Assembly (NCBI GenBank): GCA_963796195.1
Contig: CAWCKS010000003.1
Coordinates: forward strand, 248,001 to 312,000
DNA length: 64,000 nucleotides
DNA from: CAWCKS01 sp963796195
GTDB taxonomy: Bacteria > Pseudomonadota > Alphaproteobacteria > Rhizobiales > Xanthobacteraceae
Direction: 5' to 3'
Both the position numbers and the translations under genes were made by a program. The number at the start of each line of letters is the position of its first letter. The stretch's first letter is position 1. Of this stretch, positions 47,599 to 57,409 are shown piece after piece. Under the pieces are notes generated by a model. The model saw only the letters and a program-made list of their open reading frames with translations, had not been told where the DNA came from and searched no databases.

Positions 47599-47710
47599 CC
47601 TCATGGTGAGGAGCGCGTAGCGCGTCTCGAACCATGAGGCCGAGGCGCATCGACACGGGCCTCATCCTTCGAGACGCCCATCGCTACGCGCCATGCTCCT
47701 CAGGATGAGG
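47599..47710. repeat. dispersed palindromic repeat, CTCATGGTGAGGAGCGCG family
   Basis: CCTCATGGT..ACCATGAGG (47599-47639) is an imperfect palindrome, followed by a second palindromic half CCTCATCCTT..AGGATGAGG (47660-47710). The two share GAGGAGCGCGTAGCG-type centres in opposite orientation. This is a known intergenic element in Bradyrhizobium relatives. It lies between the converging small TM gene and the CoA-transferase. Confidence 0.75.
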
Positions 47711-47712
47711 AA

Positions 47713-48951
47713 TTAGGCCTGCTGGATGATCTTTTCCTTCGCGAGCTCCGCCAGCTTCGCATCACTGTAGCCGAGCTGCTTCTTCAACACATCGTTGGTG
47801 CTCTGGCCGAGCAGCGGCGGCGCGCGGTATTCGGTGATCGGCGTCTCGGAAAACGTCAGCGCGTTGCGGATCAGCGAGAGGTTGTCGCGCAAGGGATGCT
47901 TGACCTTGACCTCCATGCCGCGGAGCTTGACCTGCTCGTCGTCGAACACCTGTTTGAAGTCGTTGATCGGGCCGGCCGGCACGCCGACCGCTTCGAGCGC
48001 GTCCAGCCAGTATTTTGCCGGTCTCGTGATGAACAGGTCTTCGAGAATCTTCATCAGCGCGTCGCGGTGCACGACGCGGTCGTTGTTCTTCACGAAGCGC
48101 GGGTCTTTGGCGAGCTCGGGATGGCCGAGCACACCGCAGCATTTCTCGAACTGCGAGTCGTTACCGACCACCAGCATGATGTCCTGGTCGGCGCAGGTGA
48201 ACACGCGCGCCGGCACGCCACCATTGCCTGAGGTGCCGCGCCGCGGCGGCGTCTCGCCGTTGACGAGATAGATCTGCGCGTAGTGCGTCAGTGACGCAAT
48301 CACCGTGTCGTTCAGGCAGACATCGATATGCTGGCCCACGCCGCCATTGGCCTTGCGATGGAACAGCGCGGCGAGGATGCCGATCGAGGCGTTCATGCCG
48401 GTCATCACGTCGGCGATGCTGGGGCCGACCTTCATCGGCCCGGCGCCGGGCTCGCCGTCGGGATGGCCGGTGACGCTCATCAGCCCGCCGGCGGCCTGGA
48501 AGATCGCGTCATAGCCGGGGCGATAACGGTACGGACCGGTCTGGCCGTAGCCGGTCACCGAACAGTAGATGATGCCGGGGTTGATTGTCTTGATCGACTG
48601 ATAGTCGAGCCCGTAGCGCTTGAGGTCGTCGACCTTGAAGTTCTCCATCATGATGTCGGCGGATTTCGCGAGCTCGCGAATGATCTCCTGCCCGGCAGGC
48701 TTCGCCAGATCGACCGCGACCGACTGCTTGTTGCGGTTGGCGCAGAGGTAGAACGAATTGTTGTTGTTGGCCTTGCCCTTGGGATCGACGAGGTACGGCG
48801 GGCCGAAAATGCGCGCATCGTCGCCGCCGCCGGGACGCTCGATCTTGATCACCTCGGCGCCGAGGTCGGCCAGCATCTGCGAGGACAGCGGGCCGGCCAG
48901 CACGCGCGTCAGATCGAGAACCTTGATGCCGGTCAAGGGCAGGGGCGACAT
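47713..48951 (-). CDS. class III CoA-transferase (CaiB/BaiF family)
   Basis: A 412-residue enzyme that moves CoA between carboxylic acids. It starts PLTGIKVLDLTRVLAGPLSS and has LGAEVIKIERPGGGD, SVTGYGQTGPY and PGYDAIFQAAGGLMSVTG; the catalytic Asp lies in GPSIADVMTGMNA. The ATG at 48951 follows GGAGGAA; the frame is open to 49023. Typical donors are succinyl-, formyl- or acetyl-CoA; the acceptor is unknown. A single gene next to a tRNA. Confidence 0.88.
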   Translation of the reverse strand: MSPLPLTGIKVLDLTRVLAGPLSSQMLADLGAEVIKIERPGGGDDARIFGPPYLVDPKGKANNNNSFYLCANRNKQSVAVDLAKPAGQEIIRELAKSADIMMENFKVDDLKRYGLDYQSIKTINPGIIYCSVTGYGQTGPYRYRPGYDAIFQAAGGLMSVTGHPDGEPGAGPMKVGPSIADVMTGMNASIGILAALFHRKANGGVGQHIDVCLNDTVIASLTHYAQIYLVNGETPPRRGTSGNGGVPARVFTCADQDIMLVVGNDSQFEKCCGVLGHPELAKDPRFVKNNDRVVHRDALMKILEDLFITRPAKYWLDALEAVGVPAGPINDFKQVFDDEQVKLRGMEVKVKHPLRDNLSLIRNALTFSETPITEYRAPPLLGQSTNDVLKKQLGYSDAKLAELAKEKIIQQA

Positions 48952-49204
48952 TGAGCGTTCCTCCGAATTTTTGTTTTTGCGCGAAACCTTTGGCACCGCG
49001 CGAGGTAACTCCGGATATACCAATTTGCGGCTTTCAGCGCTGCGTTCTGGTGCTGGCGACTTGACGCATGCGCAAGGGTCTCTCCCGTTCAGGCCCGTTC
49101 AGGAGGAGGCGAAACCACGCATGAACCACGGGCTCTTGAGGCCGCTCCATCCCGCTTGCGCCACCCGCCCCGGAATGGCAAAAGGGGCTTCGGCGATCGC
49201 CATT

Positions 49205-49280
49205 GCTCCCTTCGTCTAGCGGTCTAGGACGCGGCCCTCTCAAGGCTGAAACACGGGTTCGATTCCCGTAGGGAGCGCCA
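49205..49280 (+). tRNA. tRNA-Glu (anticodon CTC)
   Basis: The acceptor stem GCTCCCT (49205-49211) pairs with AGGGAGC (49270-49276). The anticodon stem CGGCC/GGCTG encloses the loop CTCTCAA, giving anticodon CTC. The T arm has GGGTTCGATTCCC, and CCA (49278-49280) is encoded. It reads GAG codons. tRNA genes are common integration sites, and the content changes to accessory genes just downstream, though no duplicated 3' end was found. Confidence 0.95.
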
Positions 49281-49444
49281 GTCCACCAATTGCTGTCGTG
49301 ATGTCCCGATGCCTTTTCCTTGGCCAGTGTGGCTGGTGGTCGAGCGGAGGCGCGAGACGCTCCCAGCGGCGGCATCTTTTCGTTCCGCGGGGTTCGTTGA
49401 TCGCATGCGTTTTGGACATCTGAGTTCAGCAACTGACGTTTGTC

Positions 49445-50545
49445 GTGCCCCCCAGGATTGACGCTGCGCACTTCAAATCGATCTTGATCATCCGCTTTCA
49501 GCGGCTGGGTGACCTTGTCCTCGTCTTGACCCTTATTCAGAACCTGCGGACGGAATTTCCGAACGCGCGACTGACATTGCTGTGCCAGGACATCTATACC
49601 GAGTTTTTCCGCCAACAAATCGGTGTGGACGAGGTCGTGGGGATCCCGAAAGGGGCGGGGCTGAAAGGTCAACTTGCCGGATGGCTGGCGGCACTAAGGG
49701 CGCTCATGACAGCTTCGTTCGATCTCGCGATCGATGTATCCGATAATCGAAGGTCATCGCAGCTCACGCGGCTGACACGTGCGCCAATACGCGTCGGGTT
49801 TTGGCCGCCGACGCGATCCCGGCGCAGCGTCTGGGAGAAGGGATGTTACAATGTCTATGCGCCCGTCGTTCCACTCGAGGACGAGCAGCACGGACATTTT
49901 GTCAACCGATACCTCGCGCCGCTCCAGGCGCTGGGCCTTCCGGTCCGCCACTCCCGACCAAGCATCACGGCGACCGCGGCCGACCGCATTGCGCTCAGCC
50001 AGTTCGGGCTGGGCGCGCGACCCTACGCGGTCATTCATCCCGGCGCACGCACCCCCAATCGTCGCTGGCCCGCGGAGCGATACGTGCCGCTGATCGAGCA
50101 CCTGTCGGAGCGCGGCCTTGCGGTGGTGATCATCGGCGACAACAGTGAGCGCCCGATCGCCGATCAAATTGCGGGGATGTCGCCGTCAGCGCGTTTCGTC
50201 GATCTGGTCGGCAAGCTAACGCTCGGACAGCTTGCCGCGCTGCTTGAGCGGTGCGCTCTCTACATCGGCAACAATACCGGGCCCATGCACATCGCCGCGG
50301 GCGTCGGAGCGCGCATCGTTGCGATCTACGGAATACATGCGATTCTGTGGGCGCCACTGACCGAAGATCATGTCATGGTCACGCCGGCGCGGCCCTGCAA
50401 ATGTGTTGATCCGGCGACTTGCCGGCCGCACGATCCGGATGCCAGCCTGTGCATCCGCAACAACTCAGTCGCAGACGTACTGCGGGCGGTCGACGTTCAG
50501 TTGTCGGCGGCCGAGCGCGCCGGCACTCGAGCCGGGTTGAATTGA
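49445..50545 (+). CDS. glycosyltransferase family 9 (heptosyltransferase-like)
   Basis: A 366-residue GT-B enzyme of the ADP-heptose:LPS heptosyltransferase family. It has IRFQRLGDLVLVLTLIQNL near the start, VIHPGARTPNRRWPAERY, and the nucleotide-binding region YIGNNTGPMHIAAGVGARIVAIYG. The start at a GTG (49445) has no strong ribosome-binding site, so the N-terminus is uncertain. It probably adds heptose or a related sugar to lipopolysaccharide or another cell-surface glycan at the inner face of the inner membrane. Confidence 0.85.
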   Translation: MPPRIDAAHFKSILIIRFQRLGDLVLVLTLIQNLRTEFPNARLTLLCQDIYTEFFRQQIGVDEVVGIPKGAGLKGQLAGWLAALRALMTASFDLAIDVSDNRRSSQLTRLTRAPIRVGFWPPTRSRRSVWEKGCYNVYAPVVPLEDEQHGHFVNRYLAPLQALGLPVRHSRPSITATAADRIALSQFGLGARPYAVIHPGARTPNRRWPAERYVPLIEHLSERGLAVVIIGDNSERPIADQIAGMSPSARFVDLVGKLTLGQLAALLERCALYIGNNTGPMHIAAGVGARIVAIYGIHAILWAPLTEDHVMVTPARPCKCVDPATCRPHDPDASLCIRNNSVADVLRAVDVQLSAAERAGTRAGLN

Positions 50546-50625
50546 AATCGAGTCCCATCACAGGCCAGATCCTTGCGCAGTGGATCGGCACCGAGCGCCC
50601 GCAAGCGCTGAGAGCTGCAGAAGCC

Positions 50626-50958
50626 TCAGGTCCGCATCGCCATGGGGCGTTGCGTCGGCACGATGCTCAAATCCTCGAGCGCCAATCCCGACGACAGCTT
50701 TTCCGTGACCCACCGGGGCTTCTTGCCGCGTCCTGACCAGACTTCGTCCGGCGCGTCCGGGTTTGCGAATTTGGGCCGAACGGGCGGATAAGGACGACGC
50801 GTCCTTTCCTGATTTGTCGCTGGACGCAAACTGATGAGCCGACGGTCGAGCTCCCGCTTTTCGGCATTTATTTTGGCGGCGAGAACCTCAGAAATCGTTC
50901 CGTGCAGTCCCCACAGCTCTTCGATCGACATCGCGTCGAACTTTGTCGTTTGGCCCAT
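50626..50958 (-). CDS. H-NS family nucleoid-associated protein (HvrA-like)
   Basis: A 110-residue protein. An N-terminal helical oligomerisation part (about 1-45, FDAMSIEELWGLHGTISEVL) is followed by a linker and the H-NS C-terminal DNA-binding signature: YPPVRPKFANPDAPDEVWSG and GRGKKPRWVTEKLSSG. The ATG at 50958 follows GGGGA. H-NS-like proteins silence AT-rich horizontally acquired DNA; its position near the AT-rich island at 56-59.5 kb is suggestive but not proof of a link. Confidence 0.88.
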   Translation of the reverse strand: MGQTTKFDAMSIEELWGLHGTISEVLAAKINAEKRELDRRLISLRPATNQERTRRPYPPVRPKFANPDAPDEVWSGRGKKPRWVTEKLSSGLALEDLSIVPTQRPMAMRT

Positions 50959-51153
50959 TGCTTTTCCCCAAAAGTATTCGTCAGTCCCATCTTGTCCCTG
51001 GTTAACTAGAGTGGCGGAATTTGAAAAAACAAAGGCGAAATCGTGTGTATTCATCGCGCCGGTAAGGCAGCATGAAGCCGACGCGAAGCTGAGGCGAACA
51101 ACAACCGTCTCACGAAAAAGATTAGGTCGCGCGATGACGGCGTGAGCTTGCAG

Positions 51154-51777
51154 CTAGATGAAAGGGTACGTCTTCACCGCAAAGCTTGCAACGCCGTCGC
51201 GATCGAGCTCCGCTGCGTTGCACTGGACGGCATCTATGTCGGAGAGCCAGACTTCGACGAGCCCGGCGACCGCCACGTCGAGATTTGGCACGCGACTGCC
51301 CGGTGCTTGCGTCTGCTGCACGATCTGGTGCCGCACGATACGGCGGACACCCCGCAATTCACGCAAGATCGTGTCGACGGGCGCCGACGGCGCGTGCGGC
51401 GCAACGAACAGCAGGATCTGCTTGATCGATCCATCTGCATCGTCGAATGCGGCCTCGTCATCGTCCACCGCCGTGACGACACGCGACACCGCCCCGATGA
51501 ACAGCTCGGAATCCCTGTCGCAGGCCTTGAGTTCGGCCGAGCCATACGCCGCCATCCGGTCCTCCGGGTTGTCGAAGGCGAGCTGCGGAATGCCGTCGAT
51601 GCGCAGCCCGCGTGCGAGCGCGTTGGTGCCGATCGAATCGAGAACGTGGTTCTGCACGTAGTGCCGGCAGCGCGGCAGTTTCGCAGTCAGCGGTCCGTGC
51701 GGATCGAGCCAATGCTGCTGGAACGTTGCGAGCTCGATGTCGGCACGGCGACGAATGAGGCTGTTTGCGACGATCAC
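51154..51777 (-). CDS. EthD-domain protein
   Basis: A 207-residue protein. The start RRRADIELATFQQHWLDPHG and PLTAKLPRCRHYVQNHVLD match the EthD dimeric alpha-beta barrel domain; a second such half seems to follow (TILRELRGVRRIVRHQIVQQ). The GTG at 51777 with GGGGAA upstream is chosen over the TTG at 51831. EthD proteins accompany ether and aromatic degradation but many are of unknown role. The 278-bp region upstream (51778-52055) shows no convincing gene. Confidence 0.78.
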   Translation of the reverse strand: MIVANSLIRRRADIELATFQQHWLDPHGPLTAKLPRCRHYVQNHVLDSIGTNALARGLRIDGIPQLAFDNPEDRMAAYGSAELKACDRDSELFIGAVSRVVTAVDDDEAAFDDADGSIKQILLFVAPHAPSAPVDTILRELRGVRRIVRHQIVQQTQAPGSRVPNLDVAVAGLVEVWLSDIDAVQCNAAELDRDGVASFAVKTYPFI

Positions 51778-52055
51778 GTAGGGTTCCCCGATTGCCTCTG
51801 AATTTATGCACTGATCATCAGTCGGTCGCAACGACTGCCACTCTTCGTCAGAGCGCGCGATGCCGCGTGTTCCTGAGATCGGTCAAGTTTGCTGCCCATG
51901 CGTGGCCTGGGAGCATCAGCGATCGGAAAAACAAGCCGGACCTCGTCGTCGCCACGATTGCGACCGCGATCGTGATGTCTCTCGTTCGCAATCTCAGTTT
52001 GTGAGTCGGATCTCACCGGTCCCCCGCGTCTCGGCGACGGCGGGCAGGGATATGC

Positions 52056-52235
52056 TTACGTCGCTGCTCGAGCAGGGGTCTCAAACACGAAGCAACTGAC
52101 GTTGTCGCATTCCTCGCATCGATAAATGTGCCGCTCGAATCCGTTGTCGCGATCGAGCCGGTGCGGCTCGATCGACATGAGCCGCATTGCCGTCTCGCAG
52201 TTCGGGCAACCTCGATGATCGAAATCCGATGACAT
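52056..52235 (-). CDS. small zinc-ribbon protein
   Basis: A 59-residue protein with two Cys pairs, CPNC (about 10-13) and CEEC (about 42-45), separated by RLMSIEPHRLDRDNGFERH, the pattern of a zinc ribbon. It ends NVSCFVFETPARAAT. Homologues of this small protein occur in many Bradyrhizobium genomes in my recollection, without assigned function. The start at 52235 is the first methionine after a proline-rich unlikely N-terminus. Confidence 0.68.
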   Translation of the reverse strand: MSSDFDHRGCPNCETAMRLMSIEPHRLDRDNGFERHIYRCEECDNVSCFVFETPARAAT

Positions 52236-52378
52236 GGGCCTCGGATAAGAAAGCGATGTCACCGGACGATGACGACATCAGGACCGAGATGTGTTCTTTG
52301 TCCCGAAAGATATTAAAAGCTTAGGTAACCTGATCAGCGTTGCGCCGACATTGGTGGCGAGCGGGCTGGCTGCCGCGA

Positions 52379-52597
52379 TCAACTGAAGAGAAGCCATATG
52401 TCAGCGACACGCCGCGGCGATGGCGAGATTTGCCCGGAAGGGCCGCGCCGTCGCTGCCGCTCAGCGGCGCGAGCGGCAGCGATGTTGTATCTGACGGCCA
52501 GGCGCAGGAGTGCGGCCTTGGCTTTGGGATTGTCGAGCTTGGCGGCACGCTGCCGAGCTTGAAAGGCGCGGGAGCGCCAGTGCGCTAAACTGTCCAT
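52379..52597 (-). CDS. small helical protein of unknown function
   Basis: A 72-residue protein starting MDSLAHWRSRAFQARQRAAK, followed by NPKAKAALLRLAVRYNIAAA. The pattern (WR..A..AR..A....P..K..LL.IA..Y..LA) is shared by a family of tiny Bradyrhizobium proteins. AGGGG precedes the ATG at 52597. It probably forms a helical hairpin. No known role. Confidence 0.6.
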   Translation of the reverse strand: MDSLAHWRSRAFQARQRAAKLDNPKAKAALLRLAVRYNIAAARAAERQRRRGPSGQISPSPRRVADIWLLFS

Positions 52598-52804
52598 GAC
52601 ATTGCCCCTTAAGGGAACTGACCCAACCAATCAGAAACGGGGTCAAAGTGAAGGAGGCAAATCCTGAAATTTACCGCGTGAAAATACTGAGCTGGAGCCG
52701 TGCGAACAGCGCCGCTACGACGCGATGCGCAGCCCGCCCTGTTCACTCCCGCATCTGGTCAACTGAAGGCGAGCAGCGGCTCGCGAGACGCGGTCAGCCC
52801 AAGA

Positions 52805-53665
52805 CTATCGCTTCGCGGCAAACGGTATGACTTGGGCCGTCAGCCAGTTGCGGAATTCGAGCGTGCGCCGCACCGGGTCAAGCACATCCGGGCCAACGCC
52901 GTGCTTCCAGGCGAGATCCTTGCGCCGGGGATCGGCGCTGAGCGCCCGGTAGTCGCTCACGACATCAGCGACATCGTCGTCCGAGCGAGCCCGCCCCTCG
53001 CTGATGTGCCGCTTCCCCAACAGCGCGATAATGCCAGCCACCGTCGCAAGCTCGAACTCCGGGTGATACTGCACGCCCCAGAAACAGCGATTCTCCTCGC
53101 GCATCACGGCCGCCTGCACGCGGCTCGTCGCATTCGACGCCAGCACGGTTCCGCATGCCGGCAGCTCCGCGATCTCGTCCTCGTGAACGCACACCGCGTC
53201 GAACGCGCCCGCCTTGTCGGTGAACATGTCGTGCTGGCGGCCTGTGTCGGTGAGATAGATATTCCGCGCGACGCCGATCTCGCGTCCCCGCGGGTTGAGA
53301 TGCACCGTGCCGCCGAGCGCCGCCGTCATCACCTGCAGCCCCCAGCACGAGCCGAACGCCGGAATGCCCTTGTCCCAGATCTCGCGTGTCAGCTCGATCT
53401 GGTCCTTCACCGACGGCTGATCGAGCCGGTAGGCGTTGTAGGGCGAGCCGGAGATCCACACACCGTCGAAGTCACCGACGCTCAAGCCTTGTGGAAGGCG
53501 CTCGCCGTCGGCGACGCGCAGCGTGAAGTAGTCGAGCGGCGGACCTTCCTGCATATGCTGGTCGAGCAACTCGCGAATGAGCCGGTCATACGGCTTCGAG
53601 CCCGCGTCGACAATTCGCGCCTCGCCCTCCGATGGCGTGCCATTGAAGACGAGAATGCGTGGCAT
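52805..53665 (-). CDS. class I glutamine amidotransferase
   Basis: A 286-residue protein with a GATase domain: the nucleophile motif FGSCWGLQ, the His/Glu pair in WGVQYHPEFEL, and the ISGSPYNAY oxyanion loop. No synthase domain is attached, so it belongs to the free-standing YfeJ/GuaA-like amidotransferases that hydrolyse a gamma-glutamyl bond or serve a partner enzyme. The partner is unknown. The frame starts MPRILVFNGT at 53665. Confidence 0.85.
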   Translation of the reverse strand: MPRILVFNGTPSEGEARIVDAGSKPYDRLIRELLDQHMQEGPPLDYFTLRVADGERLPQGLSVGDFDGVWISGSPYNAYRLDQPSVKDQIELTREIWDKGIPAFGSCWGLQVMTAALGGTVHLNPRGREIGVARNIYLTDTGRQHDMFTDKAGAFDAVCVHEDEIAELPACGTVLASNATSRVQAAVMREENRCFWGVQYHPEFELATVAGIIALLGKRHISEGRARSDDDVADVVSDYRALSADPRRKDLAWKHGVGPDVLDPVRRTLEFRNWLTAQVIPFAAKR

Positions 53666-53715
53666 TTCGGTGCTCCGGGGATGATCAAATTAGGTCCAGG
53701 CAGGATACCAGAACT

Positions 53716-53834
53716 CGTCATTGCGAGGAGCGCAGCGACGAAGCAATCCTGCTCTTCTGTGGGGCTCTGGATTGCTTCGCGGAGTTTATCATCGGGCCGC
53801 GCGTTCGCGCGGACCCGTTGGCTCGCAATGACGA
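53716..53834. repeat. dispersed palindromic repeat, CGTCATTGCGAG family
   Basis: CGTCATTGCGAG (53716-53727) is mirrored by CTCGCAATGACGA (53822-53834). The interior has GAAGCAATCC and GGATTGCTTC arms and a GCGCGTTCGCGC hairpin. Same family as 25917-26000, longer in the middle. It lies between the amidotransferase and the oxidoreductase genes. Confidence 0.8.
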
Positions 53835-53857
53835 CGAACCTGGCCGATGCCACCGCC

Positions 53858-55899
53858 TCACTCCGCCGCCACCTGCCGCTCCCAGCGCTCCACGTCGAGG
53901 AACGTGCTCTGGTAGGTGGCGCCGGCGCCGATGTCGGTGAGGCGGTCGGAGCACAGGTTGTTCACGGTGCCGTGGATCGCTTCGGCCTCGGGCCGCTGGC
54001 CCGGCACCAGCGCGACCCCCTCGCGGATTTCGTCGCTGATCTTCAGCACCAGGCCGCATTCGCCGCGGTCGTTGAACAGCCGCACACGCTCGCCGTCGGT
54101 CAGGCCGCGCCTGGCCGCGTCGTTCGGATGCAGCACGCAGACCGGCTCGCCCTCGCGCTTGCGCAAAAAGCCGTTGGCGAGAACGCGGTGTGCGACTGGA
54201 AATAGCCTGGCGTCGTCAGCAGGCGGAGCGGCCAGCGCGCGGCGTCGGCAACCTCCTGGCTGTCCTCTTCCCAGACCGGCATCGGCGGCAGGCCTTGCCG
54301 CGCGAGGTCTGCGGAAAAAATCTCGAGCTTGCCGGACTTGGTGCGGAACTCCTGGCCCACGCCTTCGGGCGCCGCCTTGACGGCGCGATGATCGAGCAGG
54401 CGTTTTGGATCGATCTTCGCGACCGCGCCTTTGGCGCCGTCGAAAAACTTCGGCAAAATTTCTTCGGGCGTCAGCCGGAAAATCTCGTCCTTGAGCCCCA
54501 TGCGCCGCGCCAGCTCCTGCGCGAGGCGCATGTTGGACCACGCCTCGCCCTGCGGCGCGACCGCGGCCGGCGCGAACTGAATGTAGTAGGTGCCGTAGCT
54601 GCGATAGAAATCCGAGGTTTCGAGATAGGTCGTCGCCGGCAGCACGATATCGGCGTACTTCGCCGTATCGGTCAGCACGGGATCGTGCACGACCGTGAAT
54701 AGATCTTCGCGCGAAAGACCCTGCCTCACGCGCCGGGAGTCCGGATTGGTCACCGCCGGGTTGTTCGACGCGACGAACAGCGCGTTGATCGGCGGGTCCG
54801 TCATCGTCAGCAGCGCTTCGCCGAGCAGGCTGTGGTTGACCTGCCGCGTCTCGGCCGGCCCGGACGGCTTGCGCAAATGCGAAAAATTGAAATCGAGCGA
54901 GCCCGCGGTGACCGACATCGCGCCGCCGCCGCGCACGCCGTAGGCGCCGGTGACAGCCGGCAGCGTCGCGACCGCGCGCATCGCCTGGCCGCCGCGCGCG
55001 ACGCGCGTCATGCCCCAGCCGATGCGCAGGAACGATTTTTTCGTTGCGCCGTAAATCGCCGCAAGGCGCTCGACATCGTCGACGGTGAGCCCCGTGATCG
55101 CGGCGACGCGTTGCGGTGGGAATTTCGCGACGACTTCTTTTTTCCATTGCTCGAAGCCGAACGCGTGGCTGGCGAGATAATCCTCGTCGCACTTGCCGTC
55201 GCGCACCAGCACGTGAACGATGCCGATCGCCAGCGCCGCATCGGTGCCGATCCTGATCGGCAGGTGCCAGTCGGCTCCAACGGCGGTGCGATTGCGATGC
55301 GGATCGATCACGATGATCTTGACGCCCTGCCGCTGGCGCTGCTCCAGCTTCTGCCAGAGATGGACGTTGACCGCCTTGACGTCGCAGCCCCAGACGACGA
55401 TGAGTTCGGACTCGGCGACCTCGTCCGGGTCGATGCAGCCGACCGGCCCAAGCGTCGTCTCCCAGCCGACATCGGCGCAGGTGTCGCACACGGTGCCGGC
55501 CATCAGCCGGCTGGTGCCCAGCGCGTGGAACAAGCCGTTCGGCAGGTGCCGGTTCATCTGCCCCTGGTGCGATGAGTAGGCGTAACCGAGCAGGGCGAGC
55601 GGTCCGTCGTTGGCAATGATCGCCTTCCAGCGCTCCTCGATCTCGTCGAGCGCTTCGGTCCAGCTGATGGGCGCGAACTGGCCGGCGCCTTTCGGCCCGG
55701 TCCGGCGCAGCGGCGTCTTCAAGCGCAACGGCGAGTGCACCACCTCGGCCTCGCGATTGACCTTGGCGCAGGCAAAACCGTCGGTGAACGGCTGCTCCGG
55801 ATCGCCCGACACCTTGATGATGCGGTCGCCGTCGACCTCGACCAGCAGCGAGCACATGCACGGGCAGTCGTGGGCGCAGGTCGCGCGTACTGTTTTCAT
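53858..55899 (-). pseudogene. frameshifted molybdopterin oxidoreductase (DMSO reductase superfamily)
   Basis: 2042 nt, one short of a codon multiple. The N-terminus has the Fe-S motif TCAHDCPCMCSLLVEV with a fourth Cys in GFACAKV; then GTVCDTCADVGWETT, the Mo-MGD domain (VVWGCDVKAVNVHLWQ, DPHRNRTAVGADWHLP) and IGWGMTRVARGGQAMRA. The frame breaks near 54176 (one G missing) and continues GFLRKREGEPVCVLHPNDAA, an MGD-binding C-terminal domain. Joined length is about 680 residues. No Tat signal is seen, so it is likely cytoplasmic. It resembles formate-dehydrogenase/assimilatory-type members; the substrate is unknown. Confidence 0.85.
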
Positions 55900-56415
55900 C
55901 GGAGATGTCTCCGGTGAACTCCCATTGGAGTTTTGTCGGCGGGGCCGACCCCGGGCGGCGCCCGCTTTCAAATCGTAAGACGGCTTACCCTGATGCGTGT
56001 CACGGAAACACTGGTCACGTCGAGGCCCACTTGGGGGCGAATTTGACGACCACTGGGCAGGGATGCGGTAGTTCGTTGTGCCATCAGCGAGACACATCCG
56101 CTCGCACATCAAGCGCACCAAGCCAACTTGAGAGCTACCCCGTATACGCACGCTTTTTGATCGGACGTCGCGTGCTCGGTTATTGTCTTAGATGCTCTGA
56201 TTTTCTATTCCAAGTATCTCTTTTCCTTTGGTTACGCGTCTGCAATAATTCGTGCCGAACGCGCACCATAATCGGCGGCGACAAACGCGAATAATGTCTG
56301 CTTTTGCGGATATTGTTTCTGCATGAGCAGGTGCGCAACGTGAGCGCGCACTAAGAATTGGTAGTCCGTCTGATCGCGTCCGACGGATGCGCCTGTCATC
56401 CAGGAGGGCTCTTCA
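55900..56415. other. non-coding gap at the left edge of the AT-rich island
   Basis: No gene is supported. The first 200 bp are GC-rich like the genome. From about 56130 the base composition shifts visibly toward A/T (runs such as TTATTGTCTTAGATGC and TTCTATTCCAAG), marking the left edge of the island. No inverted or direct repeat marks the border. Confidence 0.45.
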
Positions 56416-56601
56416 GTGATTGAGATTGGGGTTCTTAAGACTGCTGTCGATCTCTTCGATAAGGTTCTCAATATTATCGATAGGCAGTCCAAGAACAGAA
56501 GAGAATTATTTAAGGATGCAATAGAGCCTTTGTATAGTCGACTAGAACTCATCGCTAAGTGTCTGTCCGGAGAGAAATTAAATCCTATAAATCATTTGTG
56601 A
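56416..56601 (+). CDS. truncated helical protein, N-terminal remnant
   Basis: A GTG with AGGAGGG upstream opens 61 codons: EIGVLKTAVDLFDKVLNIID, RQSKNRRELFKDAIEPLY, SRLELIAKCLSG, then an unrelated tail. The helical amphipathic N-terminus looks like the start of a longer coiled-coil protein. The sequence after about residue 50 loses pattern, and IS5-type transposase sequence begins 36 bp after the stop, so the gene was probably cut by insertion; its distal part is not found downstream. AT-rich codon use differs from the surroundings. Confidence 0.5.
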   Translation: MIEIGVLKTAVDLFDKVLNIIDRQSKNRRELFKDAIEPLYSRLELIAKCLSGEKLNPINHL

Positions 56602-56636
56602 TTAAAGACAGGTGGCCTGATTCGGAGGGGCCGCCG

Positions 56637-57364
56637 ATGTGGACGAATGAAAATCGCGCGCGGTATGACCGCAGCCAACTGCGCTATCCCAGCGACCTCA
56701 CCGACGACGAGTGGAAACTGGTCGAACCGCTGATCCCGCCAGGCAGGCGTGGCGGCGACAAACGTACAGTGATCGTGCGCGAGGTTGTGAACGGCCTCAT
56801 GTATATTCTCTCCACCGGTTGTCAGTGGCGGGCGATCCCGAAAGACCTGCCGCCGCGCTCGACGTTGTATGATTATTTCGACCTGTGGAGTTAGGATGGC
56901 ACGCTCGATCTCATACATCATGAGCTCTATGTAAAATGCCGCGAAGCGATTGGCCGGGAAGCCAGTCCCACCGCCGCTGTCATTGATAGCCAAAGCGTCA
57001 AAGGCGCTGAAAAAGGGGGGCTTCGATTGATCCGCCGGGCTACGACGCGGGAAAGAAGATCAAGGGCAAGAAGCGGCACATTCTCGTCGATACGCAAGGC
57101 CTGTTGATTCATGCCATCGTTCATGCCGCTGACATTCAGGATCGCGACGGCGGCGCGTTCGTCATGGCGACCATGTTCGGCATGTATCCGTTCCTGATGA
57201 AACTCTACGCCGATGGCGGTTATCAGGGCCCGCTGTTTCGCCGCGCTGTGGCAAAAATAATGGCGCGGGTGAATGTGGAGATCGTCAAGCGTTCCGATCA
57301 CGCAAAAGGATTTGTCGTCCTCCCGAAGCGGTGGGTCACCTCGAACGAGAGTGGCACGATGTGA
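56637..57364 (+). pseudogene. degenerate IS5-family transposase
   Basis: The N-terminal frame (SQLRYPSDLTDDEWKLVEPL, IVREVVNGLMYILSTGCQW) stops at a TAG at 56892 where relatives have a Tyr codon. The next part (AAVIDSQSVKGAEKGG, first catalytic Asp) is shifted by one missing base in the GGGGGG run near 57020. The third part (YADGGYQGPLFRR, second Asp; KGFVVLPKRWV) ends in unrelated residues before the catalytic Glu. With a nonsense codon, a frameshift and a lost 3' end, it is dead. Terminal repeats were not found. Confidence 0.8.
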
Positions 57365-57409
57365 CAAAACGGTATGCGCAGCTGAAACTGTATTGCACAA
57401 GCTGAGAAA

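Noticed and set aside
49224..49406. Minus-strand frame of 60 codons overlapping the tRNA-Glu
   Set aside because: Its C-terminal SLRESNPCFSLERAAS is the usual antisense translation of a tRNA, and the tRNA fold explains the sequence.
51765..52016. Short frames on both strands in the gap upstream of the EthD gene
   Set aside because: No ribosome-binding sites, no recognisable pattern, and the two strands' frames overlap each other.
52648..52830. Plus-strand 60-codon frame starting at a GTG after the small helical gene
   Set aside because: No good ribosome-binding spacing, no hydrophobic or domain pattern, and it overlaps the end of the amidotransferase gene.
52700..54205. Plus-strand open frame of about 500 codons
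   Set aside because: It is antisense to the amidotransferase and molybdopterin oxidoreductase genes, has a composition typical of GC-rich shadow frames, and shows no motif.
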